Origin: Polytrichum commune
Taxonomy: Eukaryota > Streptophyta > Polytrichopsida > Polytrichales > Polytrichaceae
DNA: 60,000 nucleotides
Direction of reading: 5' to 3'
Assembly (NCBI GenBank): GCA_950295325.1
Contig: OX485808.1
Coordinates: 33,629,180-33,689,179 of the forward strand
Shown: positions 41,521 to 52,570 of the stretch, piece after piece
Layout of the letters: each line of letters begins with the position of its first letter
Numbering within the stretch: position 1 is the stretch's first letter
Notes under the pieces: model-generated
Databases searched by the model: none
What the model saw: only the letters and a program-made list of their open reading frames with translations
What the model was told of the DNA's origin: nothing
Made by a program: the position numbers and the translations under genes

Positions 41521-42400
41521 GCAGAGTAGCAACAACACCAGCAATCCGCATCACTCGCAGAACAGCAACACCACAGGAAAGCTACAAGAGTAAATGAAAT
41601 ATGAAGGATTTGAAGTTCCGATTCTACAGCACATGGAAGTGAGCACTAATCGGTTAGCCAACAGATATGCAAGTTGTGACAACGCAACTCAGTGGAGAGG
41701 GACGGTGGAAGGATGACAGCAACATGTATGGATGCCCACCACAAGACATCAAGCCAGGGCTAGTGATAGGATTGATTTACTAGGTTGAAACGATGATTCA
41801 TCAGGGGAGCCTCGTCATCAGTACCACGCAACAGATACTTTAGAGATTTACTAGGGTTAGGGATAGACTAGGGTTAATTAGTGATAGTAGAGATCAAGAC
41901 CTAGGTTTAGGGTTAGGGTCTTAGTGACCAGATGAACAAGTGGGAGTGATGGATGACAAAATACGTTCATCCAGTCACAAGACTAATTCTCTTAGTACTC
42001 ACGGAAACTTCTAGACAAGAAGGTTATAGCAAGAAGGAACAGAATGGAAGTCACTTACACCCAGAGAGTTGCACGAGACACGTATCTTTGCAAGAGTAGT
42101 TTTATTGGAAGTAGAAGTTTTCTGATACATACATACATGCTAGATCAAGACGCACACCAGGCGTAGGAATCATAGAGTTGTATTCTGTAAGGTGTTACGA
42201 TACAGATGAATCAAATTTTCTTGCAGTTGTAGAGCTAATCTCACACAAATACTTGTGTTGTCTCAGATAATTTCAACACACTCGTTAGCAGTTCAACCTG
42301 AGCTTGTTGGATTTAGTGCATATACATCTCTACTCTTATTGGATTTGTCACGTCTTTGTTGAGTGATTTCACATTCCAACTCTGTGCGCTAACTAGCCAT
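41520..42400. other. Region downstream of copia 1, probable 3' LTR
   Basis: A purine-rich GAGTGGGAGTACAAGTGGAGA tract (41495-41516) resembles a polypurine tract. The following 800 bp have no gene and include TTTAGGG-like words near 41860-41920. No LTR boundary could be fixed. Confidence 0.35.
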
Positions 42401-42464
42401 ACTCGCTCGATTGGGATTCGGGACTTTCGTTGCTTGGGATTTTCAGGAGCTGATTGCCGTCAAA

Positions 42465-43821
42465 ATGATTCGAGATGGCGAGATGCACCCTGACGTTCAT
42501 TGTGTCGCTCTATCACTGCGGGCACCTTGTGTGGAGATTGTGGCAGAAGCTCCTAAATCCCATGACGGCCTGCGGATAGAAGTGTTGGAAGAAGAGAAGG
42601 CGGCAATGCAGAAAGTGTTGTTCGAGCAAGGCCATGAGATATCGATCCTGATCAAGCAGGTTGAATTCTTCAGACAAGGCTTTGCGAGGGATTCTTCCAT
42701 GTTTCATACAGGTCATTATGATGCGGTCGCTGTATTTGGATATCAATTAAATCCAGCGAGATATTCGAGGCCCGTGCACTGCTGCATTCTGGTAATTGAT
42801 TTCTCGCAAACCAACAAAAAATATCCCTGATCCATCACAAGGTGTAGTAGTGTTGCAAATAGTTCCGAAGGGTCATAGTTCATCATATTAAAGTGTCCGA
42901 AGTATAATCTCAAAATAATTTGCCTCTGTATGGTGTTGTTTTTGTTAGCCTGCAATAAACATCTAAGGTAAGCAGGCCTAACTCGGTTACTCATCTTAAA
43001 CAGACACCTGTGGTGCGTGGTTAGGTGTGGACCTAAGAACGGACACCAAAAAGACGTGTTCAAAAGAGATTGAACTCTACTCAAAGTTGATCATCTTTTG
43101 AGAAAGAGAATTTATAAGATATTCATACGATATCCAAAATCATGACAAAAATGGCTACGGCTGTGCTTTGGATTTGCTCATGATCTCGTACTTATCGCGT
43201 ATTTCATGTCCTAGGAGACGTGGGTGCAGAGCTAGTAATCCGTGATCCTTTTCGGCCCGCTTACCTTGTATTTCTTTCTCCCTCCCTCGCAGGAAAGCAA
43301 GTCGCGGGTTATCAAGACCAAATGGCAGATAATGGAATCAAGCACGGATAGTGATACCAAGAAACTTGAATTACCACACTTGCGGAATATGCCAAAGTAT
43401 GGTGTCCCTGAACCATACCCCTCTGGGTTTCACCCTGTCTACGATGCATTCGTCGAGTTTTTCTACCAGGCATCAGTGCCTACTTCAGCGCTTGAGCACT
43501 ACTGGCCATGGCTTCTTTTCTTGGGCGCGGAGTACGAAGTTGCTGCGCTGAAGGAAGAATGCGAGCAGTATTTCAAGGGCAACGTGGACATCAACGGGGA
43601 AAACGTTGTAGAAATTCTTGAAATTGGATTAACATATATGCGGTTCACAGCTGCTTGTCCGTAGTTCAATCGATGCACACGCCCGATACCATATCCTTAA
43701 CCTGAGCGAGGAGCGCTGTAGGAAACTTGTGGAGAAATATCCACACGCGAGGAATCTTATTTCACAAGCTGAAAGGCTCCACATGGGTCGACAAATCCCA
43801 GAGCAGCAACTGAGTTCGTGA
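42465..43821 (+). pseudogene. BTB/POZ-domain gene 1 (frameshifted at the 3' end)
   Basis: Exon 1 is 42465-42791, ending CATTCTG|GTAATT, and exon 2 starts at 43293 after CCCTCGCAG, phase 0. The N-terminal part has a helix EKAAMQKVLFEQGHEISIL, then the BTB start FHTGHYDAVAVFGYQLNPARYSRPVHCCIL. Exon 2 gives DAFVEFFYQASVPTSALEHYWPWLLFLGAEYEVAALKEECEQYF and NVVEILEIG, the C-terminal half of a BTB fold and start of a BACK-like helix. Near 43645 the frame shifts by one base; the other frame continues SSIDAHARYHILNLSEERC to a stop at 43819-43821. BTB proteins commonly act as CUL3 ubiquitin-ligase adaptors. The real start may lie in an upstream exon. Confidence 0.7.
42792..43292 (+). other. Intron of BTB gene 1
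   Basis: 501 bp, GT-AG. It contains a segment near 43010-43055 (AAGAACGGACACCA(A/G)AAAGAC) that recurs near 45903-45925 upstream of the second BTB gene, consistent with a segmental duplication or shared repeat. Confidence 0.7.
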
Positions 43822-46620
43822 ATGACTCGATGGACGTGATACCTTCCTACAGACACTTTTGGAGGAAAGATGAATCCTATGGCCGATTGTTTTTTGCAAG
43901 CATGAATTTTATTCCGGCAACTGTTTGCAAGGACGGTCTGTAAATCTCTCGCTTCAGATTGAGACTGCAAAGTATCTTTCGGGGCTGAACTGTTTCGCAG
44001 TTTTGTACATTTGCTGAGTATGTACTCTGTTTCAAGTCATGAGTAGGTAGATCATCGACTTTATCATGCAGATTGCTTGTAAATTTTGTAAGGCAGCGCA
44101 TTTAAATTAATCAGTACTGTTTTGCAAGGATGAATTATAGCGGCAAGTTATACACTATCGTTACAGACCGGCCTGTCCACGATACACAATGAGGACCTTG
44201 CAATGGTAGGTTTCGTGAATGTGTGTAAACAGGCTACGCCATAGCCTCTTGAAAGAGCTGCTGAGAGAACACCTAAGATACTCATGGATACATCAAAGAG
44301 TCGATTTGTAGATTGTACCTTAGGTATAAGGCGTTCGTTTTGATTCGTCGAATTGTGGAGAAGTATGCAGAATTGATTAATATCAAAGCATTTTGTGAAG
44401 GTTGAAGGAGCATGATCAGGTGCGGATGATTTCTAGTCGATCGAGCATCTGCTTCAATAGCTTTGTACACGGCCTGAACTGAAACACAGCATCGACACCT
44501 TTGTAGATAAGTTCTGTAAGGTCTATGTTGGAGTATTGCAAAAAATGCCTATGTTTCTTTGATATCAACATAAAAGTTAGAACACGGAGATTGCACCTCG
44601 GCTAAGAACACTGTTAAGATGCACTCGTGAATTCAGGTAATTCATTCCTGCCAATTCAACCGGGACATCGAGATAACGTCATTACCAATTACAGGTAATT
44701 ATATATTTCGACTGATCGGAGACCCTGGAAGTGAATCGGAAGTAAAATACTTCGTAGTAGCAATGTGACGTTGTCTATTTCTCCCACAAGAATTTACCAT
44801 TGAATAAACCAACAGCGGGATCTGCACAGCAAAGATTGCTCCTCCCGAGGAGACGTAGCTGTAAGCTTAACAATCAAGCTTCCGGCATCATTTAGAGAGT
44901 CGGAAAGAGCTAGAGGCCATGACCTCAAGCGAATCACATCATATAGGGTTCTGTAAGTTCTTCTTAGAGAGAGTAGAAAGGAACCCACTTCTTTTATTAT
45001 TATTCCCATCGCAGAGTTGAATCAGTTAGCAGTAAGAAATTCGGTGAGCGGCCAGCTATGGATCTCAGCTATGATGACTCTATCTCTGCAAGGAGGAAAT
45101 GTGTGCAATTTCTGAAGGCGCGACTGCCGGGTGTACGATCCAAGGTCCCTTCATAACGTAATGGTATGATAATGAGGTCCTGGCAATTAACCTTGTGCAT
45201 GCAATCACCTCTAAGATTTTTGTATGTTGTGATGTCTGGAAATTATTAAGTACGCGTGTATCTAGAGTCGTCCATAATTAACTGTGATAATGATTAATTT
45301 CCTTCAACTTTGCAGACCAGATTTCATCAATTCGACATAGCAGAGTCCACACCATATTCATCAAACGCAGTACTTATTGCAAGTTGAGATAAAATAATTT
45401 GTGAAGAGCAAGCACCTGTCCCTGCAGCCTTGTTGTTTGAAATTGTTCACACCGGTGCTCTTCCCGATCAGTGACAGCCTGGTAAAACGTTCATAAGATT
45501 GAAATCGGCAATATAATTTCAGTGTAGTATAATCATATACAAAAGATGGTGAATCAGTGGGATTGAGTGTTACATGCAGGGCCCGGGCTCTTTGATTGAA
45601 GAAGCGTGCAGGTGTTTCCTAAGGGAGGGTGGTGGTACTGGTGTCAGAGTGAAGTAGCGTTACACTGGGAGCGGGACCAGGGTAAAAGATTCAGTCACCT
45701 AGGCGGTACTTCTTGAAAACATGTTCCCTCATTCTACCAATTTCTCCGCTGTCTGAGACCATGATGAATGAGATACCAATGTAGTTTCTTTGAAGTGTTG
45801 GCGGATATCTACACGAAGTAAGATAGTCGGACCTTAATCAAACACCACCTATCTTAAGCACACGCCTATATTCGAGTGGTATATGGCAAAGTGTGTATTT
45901 AAGAACGGACACCAGAAAGACATGTGGTGGGAAGTGATCACTTAAAGAGAAAAGAAGAATCCTCACTTCAACCTCTTATAATTTTCACACCTCAATTTCG
46001 ATTTCGACATCAAAATTCATGATTCATAATTGCTAATTAGACGAGACAATTCGCGGTGCCATCCAAAGGCTTAAAATGCATGTGGTGTGGAAGCTTAGAA
46101 GTGTCCGAATTATAGGCTTTTATTACCTTACATCGATGCTTGTGCAAAAGTGTCTGTAACCTATGTCTATGTCTGTTGTAGACACCCTACCTGGGGGCAG
46201 ATCGAGGAGCAAGGTAGGTAGGTTGTACTAGTTTAGGTCTCAAGACTCTGAACCGTCGTGCTACATAAGGTTTTTGAGGCTATGGAGTACCGAGTACCTC
46301 ATCAGCTTATCGGATGCGGTGTTGGGAAGTCTGTCTTCCTCAGAAAGGCAACATTTTTTTCGCGTTCTGGAACATCCGACCTCTTCTTGGGCTACCGCGT
46401 CACCCATGGAAATGTGACCAGCGCATTTCTGAAGTATTCTTTGTGTTCAGTTGGTAGCTGGAGGGCCTGGGTGACGTTGTTGTTGTTTTAGAATCTGAAT
46501 TCCAATAGGAGTTTCCAGTTGAGGCACGTCGGAGACGAAGTTGTGCAGATATTAAGCCTCGCGGTCTGTACAAGGTTGGCGAGAGCGAATTGATTGGCTC
46601 GGAGGCAGACTTAGTGGGCA
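43822..46620. other. Intergenic region between the BTB genes
   Basis: No supportable gene. It carries short decayed repeats, including the AAGAACGGACACCA block shared with the intron of BTB gene 1. Confidence 0.45.
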
Positions 46621-46656
46621 ATTCTGTGTAACCAGGCTGTGCTCCAACAGCTTACC

Positions 46657-47908
46657 ATGGGCAGTTACGAGTTAAACAAGTATCCAACAGTTGCAGGACA
46701 AATCCACCAGAAAGACTGTGAGTGTAAGAATTGCGAATCCGCAAGCAAAAAGGTAATGGCCAGCCATGGGGCCGTGCAGGAACAAGAGGAGGTAGCCCTA
46801 CTGCCGGTGGTAATTGCACAGGATGTCCAGATCTCTGTGCTGTGCAAGCAGGTAGTTGCACAGGAGCATCAGATCTCTGTGCTGTCCAGGCAGTTGGCGT
46901 TCCTTAGACTCGGATTTAAGCGAGCGCAGTCCTCCGGCGACTTCCCCACGTTTCACTTCGATGTCACCATCACAGGAGAGATCTATGAGTCAAAGACCTT
47001 GAAGAAGAGCTACACAAGGGTCGCCCACCGCAGTGTTCTGGTACTTATGAGGACGTTGTTGACCTCATGCTAGCCCATATTTGACGACTTGTACAGCGCA
47101 TACCTTCGATTTTAGAGTAGTATATATTGTTCGGCATACCTTCGATTCTTGCAATGATTTCTTCCAAGCGGTCTAGCGAAGAAGGGATGACTCCGATGTT
47201 TAGTTGTTGCAGCCTTATCATCTTGGTGCTGATCAATTGGGTAAACCTGCGGGGTTGTTGATGTTGCAGGTAGCGAAATCGAGAGTCTTTAGAGCGCAGT
47301 TGGAGGCTGTGAAGATGTCAAATCTTGTTTCTTTACGTCTACCACCACTACGGTTCCGAGATCTTAGAGACAAGAGCGTGAAGGACAACGACGTGTTCGA
47401 TGCTTTCGTCGATTACTTGTATCTGGGCACCATATCCGGTCTGCGCCTCCAGCTCATGTGGAAGGATCTCCTGCAGTTAGCCACGGAGGTTGAGATTACC
47501 GCCCTGAAAGAGGATTGTGAGCAGTTTGTGGAACGCAACGTGGACATCAACCGGGTTAACATTTTGGAGATCCTTGAGGTCGGGTATTTATGCACATCGG
47601 AAGCCGTTTTGAGATGTGCTCTTACGAAGAGTTTCGAGGATCCGAAGGCTCCTCTACTTAATCTGAGTGATGCGACATACAAGGAACTTGTAGATGTATT
47701 TCCAGATCTGAACGATCGGGTCATCCAGGCTGAGGTGTCTGCCAAGAGTCGTCGAGGCACAATTTTGATGGACTATTCGCAAGCCTTCACGAAAGACTCC
47801 GTGGATTCGACATCCCTGTTCCTTCGAATAGTCACTTTGTGTTCCGGAGGGAGAAACTTCAGCTGGTGGCCAAAGCGCAGAGTCTCATCATCAGCATACA
47901 AGATGTAG
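46657..47908 (+). CDS. BTB/POZ-domain gene 2
   Basis: Exon 1 is 46657-47040 (ATG in CTTACCATGG, end CAGTGTTCTG|GTACTT). Exon 2 runs from 47270 after GATGTTGCAG to the stop at 47908. Exon 1 has CECKNCESASKK, a repeated VVAQEHQISVLSRQL-type coiled coil, and the BTB start FHFDVTITGEIYESKTLKKSYTRVAHRSVL. Exon 2 has DAFVDYLYLGTISGLRLQLMWKDLLQLATEVEITALKEDCEQFV, then NVDINRVNILEILEVG and a BACK-like LSDATYKELVDVFPDL. The intron interrupts the BTB fold at the same codon as gene 1. It is probably an adaptor-type BTB protein; the partner is unknown. The last 40 codons look less natural and may reflect a further small frame error. Confidence 0.75.
47041..47269 (+). other. Intron of BTB gene 2
   Basis: 229 bp, GTACTT...GATGTTGCAG, phase 0, at the position equivalent to the 501-bp intron of BTB gene 1. 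Confidence 0.75.
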
Positions 47909-48164
47909 GTGTAAGCTCATGGCTGAACATCCAGGCTAGGCTTCTCTTCACTTCTGTTGGTGCTGAAGAATATCATATATTCCTGTGTAAATATTGCACA
48001 TACATCCAGACATACAGTTGTAGCTCAAATGCAGTGTTCGGGGAGATTTTTGGGCATAATCGGTCAAGATCCTACTGTTTCCAAGTCCAACCGGTTACAT
48101 GTTGTGATCTTTCGGGTTTTCTTTATTAATTTGAGGCATATTCCATAGATTTCTCTTGTATGGT

Positions 48165-48240
48165 CGGTAATTATGCTGAAGTCCCGAACTTCAACCGGTT
48201 CATCTGTAACTAGCGGCTGGTTCTCCCCGTTCAATGCTCA
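48165..48240. repeat. Fragment of a foldback repeat family
   Basis: GGTCGGTAATTATGCTGAAG, then CGAACTTCAACCGGTTCATCTGTAACTAGCGGCTGGTTCTCCCC. It matches the arm of the inverted repeat at 59305-59955 and shares GGTTCTCCCC with a spot near 49600. Confidence 0.7.
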
Positions 48241-48599
48241 AATCCACAATCGAAACCTGCCTTTAATTGGACATCGATCGTCCCTGCAAGAATGCTTAGG
48301 TAGTATCATGTGGGTTGCTCAATCACACCAGGTATGTGAATCCCTAAGTGACTGTCCTATGGAATGTTATAGGCGTGTTTGAACGTCGAAGCATTGGTAG
48401 GTGTTATGCGTCCTTTCTTAATGGCGGAACTCTGGATATATTACGCCACGATGATATACATGATACATCAACCAAGTGCTGCGATCAGAAACAGATAATA
48501 AATGTGGGTTTACATTCTAAACAGATCGATCTCAAGGCTTGCGAGAATTATAGAACTGCAGATTTGTCCAATGAAGTGCTGTTGGAAGCTTCGTCGTAA

Positions 48600-49835
48600 A
48601 AAAGGGAGCAGAAAGTCAATAAGAGAACTGTCTGCAATTTCAAAAATATAATTGTATATTGATGAAGAATGATTCTCCAAGACACTTTCAATGATCGCTT
48701 TCATATACTCGTGTAACTTGATAGGATCAGTTTTTCATCTTACGTCTAGTTGAATGCAAATTGACTACTTCCTAAGTGAACGAAAAATTCCTGTTCCAAT
48801 GGTCTTGCCGGCAGTGCCGTATCAAGAAGATTCAACAAATACAAGAGTGCTGATGGCCCTATATATATATATATATATAATAGCATCAAGAAAACATCTA
48901 GGAGAATTAATAAATTTCTGGTGCTCAACTTCGATCATACACTCCAATTCTTTGATCATATGGTCCATTTCGTCGGGTGTGTTTTCCTTGCTGATCGTTT
49001 CATTTGGTAATAAACCTTTGTCCTAGTCTCCTCCATTCCACTATAACTTCAACAGTACTATTAAAGCTCGCCGTATGTGTGACTCACGGTTTCTTCTTCA
49101 CAACCATGTCTTAGTCTCTTCAAAAGGCAAAGGAGGCAGAAATGGAAAATGGAACTGATCGCAATGGGGATATAGAATAGCACATGTGTCCAAGGAATTT
49201 GTCAACATGGATTCGTCCAAGGACTTCCTGTAAGTCGTCTAATGAATTTCTCCTGTTTCCTCTACAAACAAAGTATTCCTTCCCAGACTGTACGCAACAA
49301 TGGTTGCCTCCAAAGAATCAGCGGATGAAGGTCCTTTGAGCAAAACGAATATCTACAAGAATTCTCAGGGCTAAATCAAGAAAGACGTGTAAATAACATT
49401 ACATTTTTCTGGCCTTCATAACATGGCATTGGAATTGAATGACCATTTTCATCATGGCACATGGTCTTTGTGCATGTGAGGAATGCAATGCCACATTTCG
49501 AATTAACCGTTGTACATGCAATGTGTTGGTCATTCGTGGGGATTATAGAAAAAAATTGTGGTCGATCCCCAGTAATATGAATATGTAGTGTACCAGCTGG
49601 TTCTCCCCGTTCATGGGGCAAAACAGGAAAAATGATATAGGACGATCCTTCTACACCAATGTCCATGCAGCGACCACATGGTATTACCATACACTTTGCA
49701 TCCCCCATGACAATACACATTGTACCCAGCCGGCTGCTGCCAAATGATTTGGCTCGAAGTGAATGTGCATCCCACCACAACATCACCCAACAGGAGGGTG
49801 GTGGAGATATATACATGGCTCTTTTGGGAGCTTCT
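48600..49835. other. Non-coding interval
   Basis: No supportable gene; a TA dinucleotide run lies at 48862-48882. A minus-strand open frame at 49376-49876 (166 codons, with ECGIAFLTCTKTM-like sequence) has no recognised domain and overlaps the arm of the following hairpin repeat. Confidence 0.4.
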
Positions 49836-49837
49836 TC

Positions 49838-50342
49838 TCCGTCCAAGCCCAACCCCGGCCTCCTGTGTCCCGCCACTAACCGGCTCCTACACTAAATATA
49901 AATTTTAGTGCCACCAATTCTAATTGTCTTGTTCCATACTAATTGGAAACTGCGGTATATTGTTACCAACACTAAATGTTAACCCAACATTATTTATCAT
50001 TCCTTGTAAATTTTTTTCAGGGTTATAGATATATGGGTTGCAATTAATGTCACTTACCAAGTGATTTGCTGACAAGAGAAGGTAGGGACATAAAATTACC
50101 ATAGAGACGTAAAATCACTTGGTAAGTGACAGTAGTTGCAACACATATATCTATAACCCCCCAGATGTTCTACAAGGAATGATAAATAATGTTGGGTTAA
50201 CATTTAGTGTTGGCGACACTATACCGCGGTTTACAATTAGTTTGGAACATGACAATTAGAATTGGTAACATTAAAGATTATATTTAGTGTAGTAGCTGGT
50301 TAATGGCGGGACACAAGAGGCTGGGGCTGGGCTCAAACAGGC
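49838..50342. repeat. Long imperfect hairpin (foldback) of about 500 bp
   Basis: The left arm 49838-50085 contains AAGCCCAACCCCGGCCTCCT, then GTGTCCCGCCACTAACC, CACTAAATATAA, GGGTTATAGATATATG and CACTTACCAAGTGATTT. It pairs with the right arm 50098-50342 in reverse order with few mismatches. The loop is short (near 50085-50100). It could be a MITE and a source of small RNAs. Confidence 0.8.
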
Positions 50343-50924
50343 ATGAGGCCGGTTGGGCAAGAGAGGCGCATGCCCTCCTGTGTCCGCCCTTAAGGGCAAG
50401 GAGTGCCCAAGTGAGCATGTTGCACACCTCTTCATGAGGAGTGTCCAAAACACCATGGACACAAGGAGGACCCCTGGAATGACACCCGGGACTTGTGGCG
50501 CCATTGGTGAGAGGGCCCAAGTGATCTTAGTATGGGTGAGGCCCTCGGGCGTTGGGAATGCCTCCCACCCACGGAGACTAAGAGGCACGAGGGTAAAGCC
50601 ATAAGCTACATGTAGCTTATGGCGTGATGATTCTAAAATGCTCAAGAACACCTCAATCGGAGGTGTGAACTAGAAGATATGGCAATTTGACTGGGCCGTT
50701 GTCTCGGGACAGCGTCCTGGTACAACAGTGGCCGGAGAGTGGCTCCCGGGACTGCCAAGGTTTGAACAGGCATAACTTCCTTAATACGTTCCGGAATGGG
50801 GCAAGTGAGGAGTCCATCGGCATCTACGTGAAGCGTAGATGAAGATGGAGTGGTCGCTTGTTAGCATCAGACATCATACAAGGAAGTTATGATGGTCTGA
50901 AGCTGCTGGGGGCTTCTAGGCCCA

Positions 50925-51830
50925 TCGGCTAAGGGAAAATGTCTACTTGGCCCCAACTCTTAGTAGAGAGGCAAGAGGTTTCTTGACGGTGGGGTAGGGG
51001 TCCCGCGTAGAGTCCTAGAGGCTTATATGGGTGAGGTGGTGTGGCCTCACCCACTCGAGGCCGAACGGCACGGCCTCCATGGGCATTGGCCCAATGTGAG
51101 GCCATAGTTGCCTAGTATGGTTTGGGTTGTTATAGTGTTGCTCCGGCAATGCGATGATCAACATAGGATTGGACTTCCATGGATGGAAGTCCACATTTGG
51201 GAATTGGTTACCAATTAAGGGGTGAATCCCGAAAATAAAGTAGGAGGGTTGGTTCCCCTCCTATGAACTATAACGTCCGGGGTAGCAGGAGCTAACCATT
51301 AGCATGGCGGAATGCGAAGGGTGAGCGCTCGTAACCTTTGCTAGAAATGAAAATTGGCAAGATTGTTAAGGGGGTTAGCAAGGGTTACGACATGGAGGGT
51401 TCTATCCTCAGCGACTAAGGGAAAATGTCTACTTGGCCCCAACTCTTGATAGAGAGACGAAAGGTTTTTTGACGGTAGGGTAGGGGCCCTGCCAAAAGTC
51501 TCAATGGCTTATATGGGTGAGGTGGTGTCGCTTCACCCACCCGAGGTTGAACAACACGGCCTCCATGGGCATTGGCCCAATGTGAGGACATAATTGCTTA
51601 ATATGGTTCGGGTTGTTGTAGTGTTGTTCCGGCAAATCGATGATCAATATAAGGGATGAGTCTCAAAAGCAAAGTAAGAGGGTTGGTTCCCCTCCTATGA
51701 ACTATAAGGTCCGGGATAGGAAGAGCTAATTATTACCATGGCGGAATGAGAAGGGTTAGCGCTCGTGACCCTTGCTAGAAATGAAAATGGTCAAGATTGT
51801 TAAAGGGGCTACCAAGGGTTGCGACAGATC
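50925..51830 (+). repeat. Direct repeat of about 480 bp, two copies
   Basis: Copy 1 starts near 50930 and copy 2 near 51413, both with CTAAGGGAAAATGTCTACTT then GGCCCCAACTCTT. Shared blocks follow: GGGTGAGGTGGTGT, CACGGCCTCCATGGGCATTGGCCCAATGTGAGG, GAGGGTTGGTTCCCCTCCTATGAACTATAA and TTGCTAGAAATGAAAAT. The copies differ by scattered substitutions and small indels. No coding sequence is recognised. Confidence 0.85.
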
Positions 51831-51839
51831 ATTCCCAAC

Positions 51840-52570
51840 CATTAGATTACATGCAATTGTTTGTTTGTAATCACAATTGTATTTATTAGGAATTAATATT
51901 TTCCGCATATTGGTAGGGTTGGCGTTAAAAATGACCAGAAATCACAATTAATCCAAACTACTAATTATGAAGTTGCAGACATAGTAGTTGAAGCAGTGTG
52001 CATGCAAATAGAGTAGTGGAAAGAAAAGTGGCAAGGGTTTTTATGAGGATCATGTCGGCCATTAAGGAATAATACAATGGCAACCTTACATGAATTTGAT
52101 GATACCAAACGAAAATATGTTGAACCTGTGGGCATAATTTATGATAGAAGTAAATGTGATGTGGTTATATGGCAAATGATGAATATGTTGGTATGGCCTT
52201 ATATTTCCACATGTATTATTGATTGTACATACCTTGTAATTAGATATTATGTAACACATGTAATGGGTTCCTTCCCACAAAAATGTGGATGAGTGTTTTG
52301 TCCCATATTTGCACATCTACAATTAGTAATGGAAAATGCCTATCTTAAACTTCCAACCATACATAGTGCCATATGCATACTCCTAATTTGATGGCTTGCA
52401 ATTATAACAACGACGTTGGCGATAAAAAACAACAAGAAATGATCAGAAGCGTTGTATAAAAATCTATATGACATTCTAATATTATAAACCATAACTATCA
52501 TCATGGGGAAAGCCATGTACTAACAATTCAGATAATCTCATATTTGCACACTAAATATTTGACTTGTTGG
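51840..52570. other. AT-rich non-coding interval
   Basis: No supportable gene; only short open frames with no recognised family. Confidence 0.4.

Noticed and set aside
48754-49026. 90-codon plus-strand frame
   Set aside because: It runs through a TA microsatellite (YIYIYI) and shows no domain.
52077-52316. Overlapping plus and minus frames of about 70 codons
   Set aside because: No family resemblance, AT-rich setting and no splice context.
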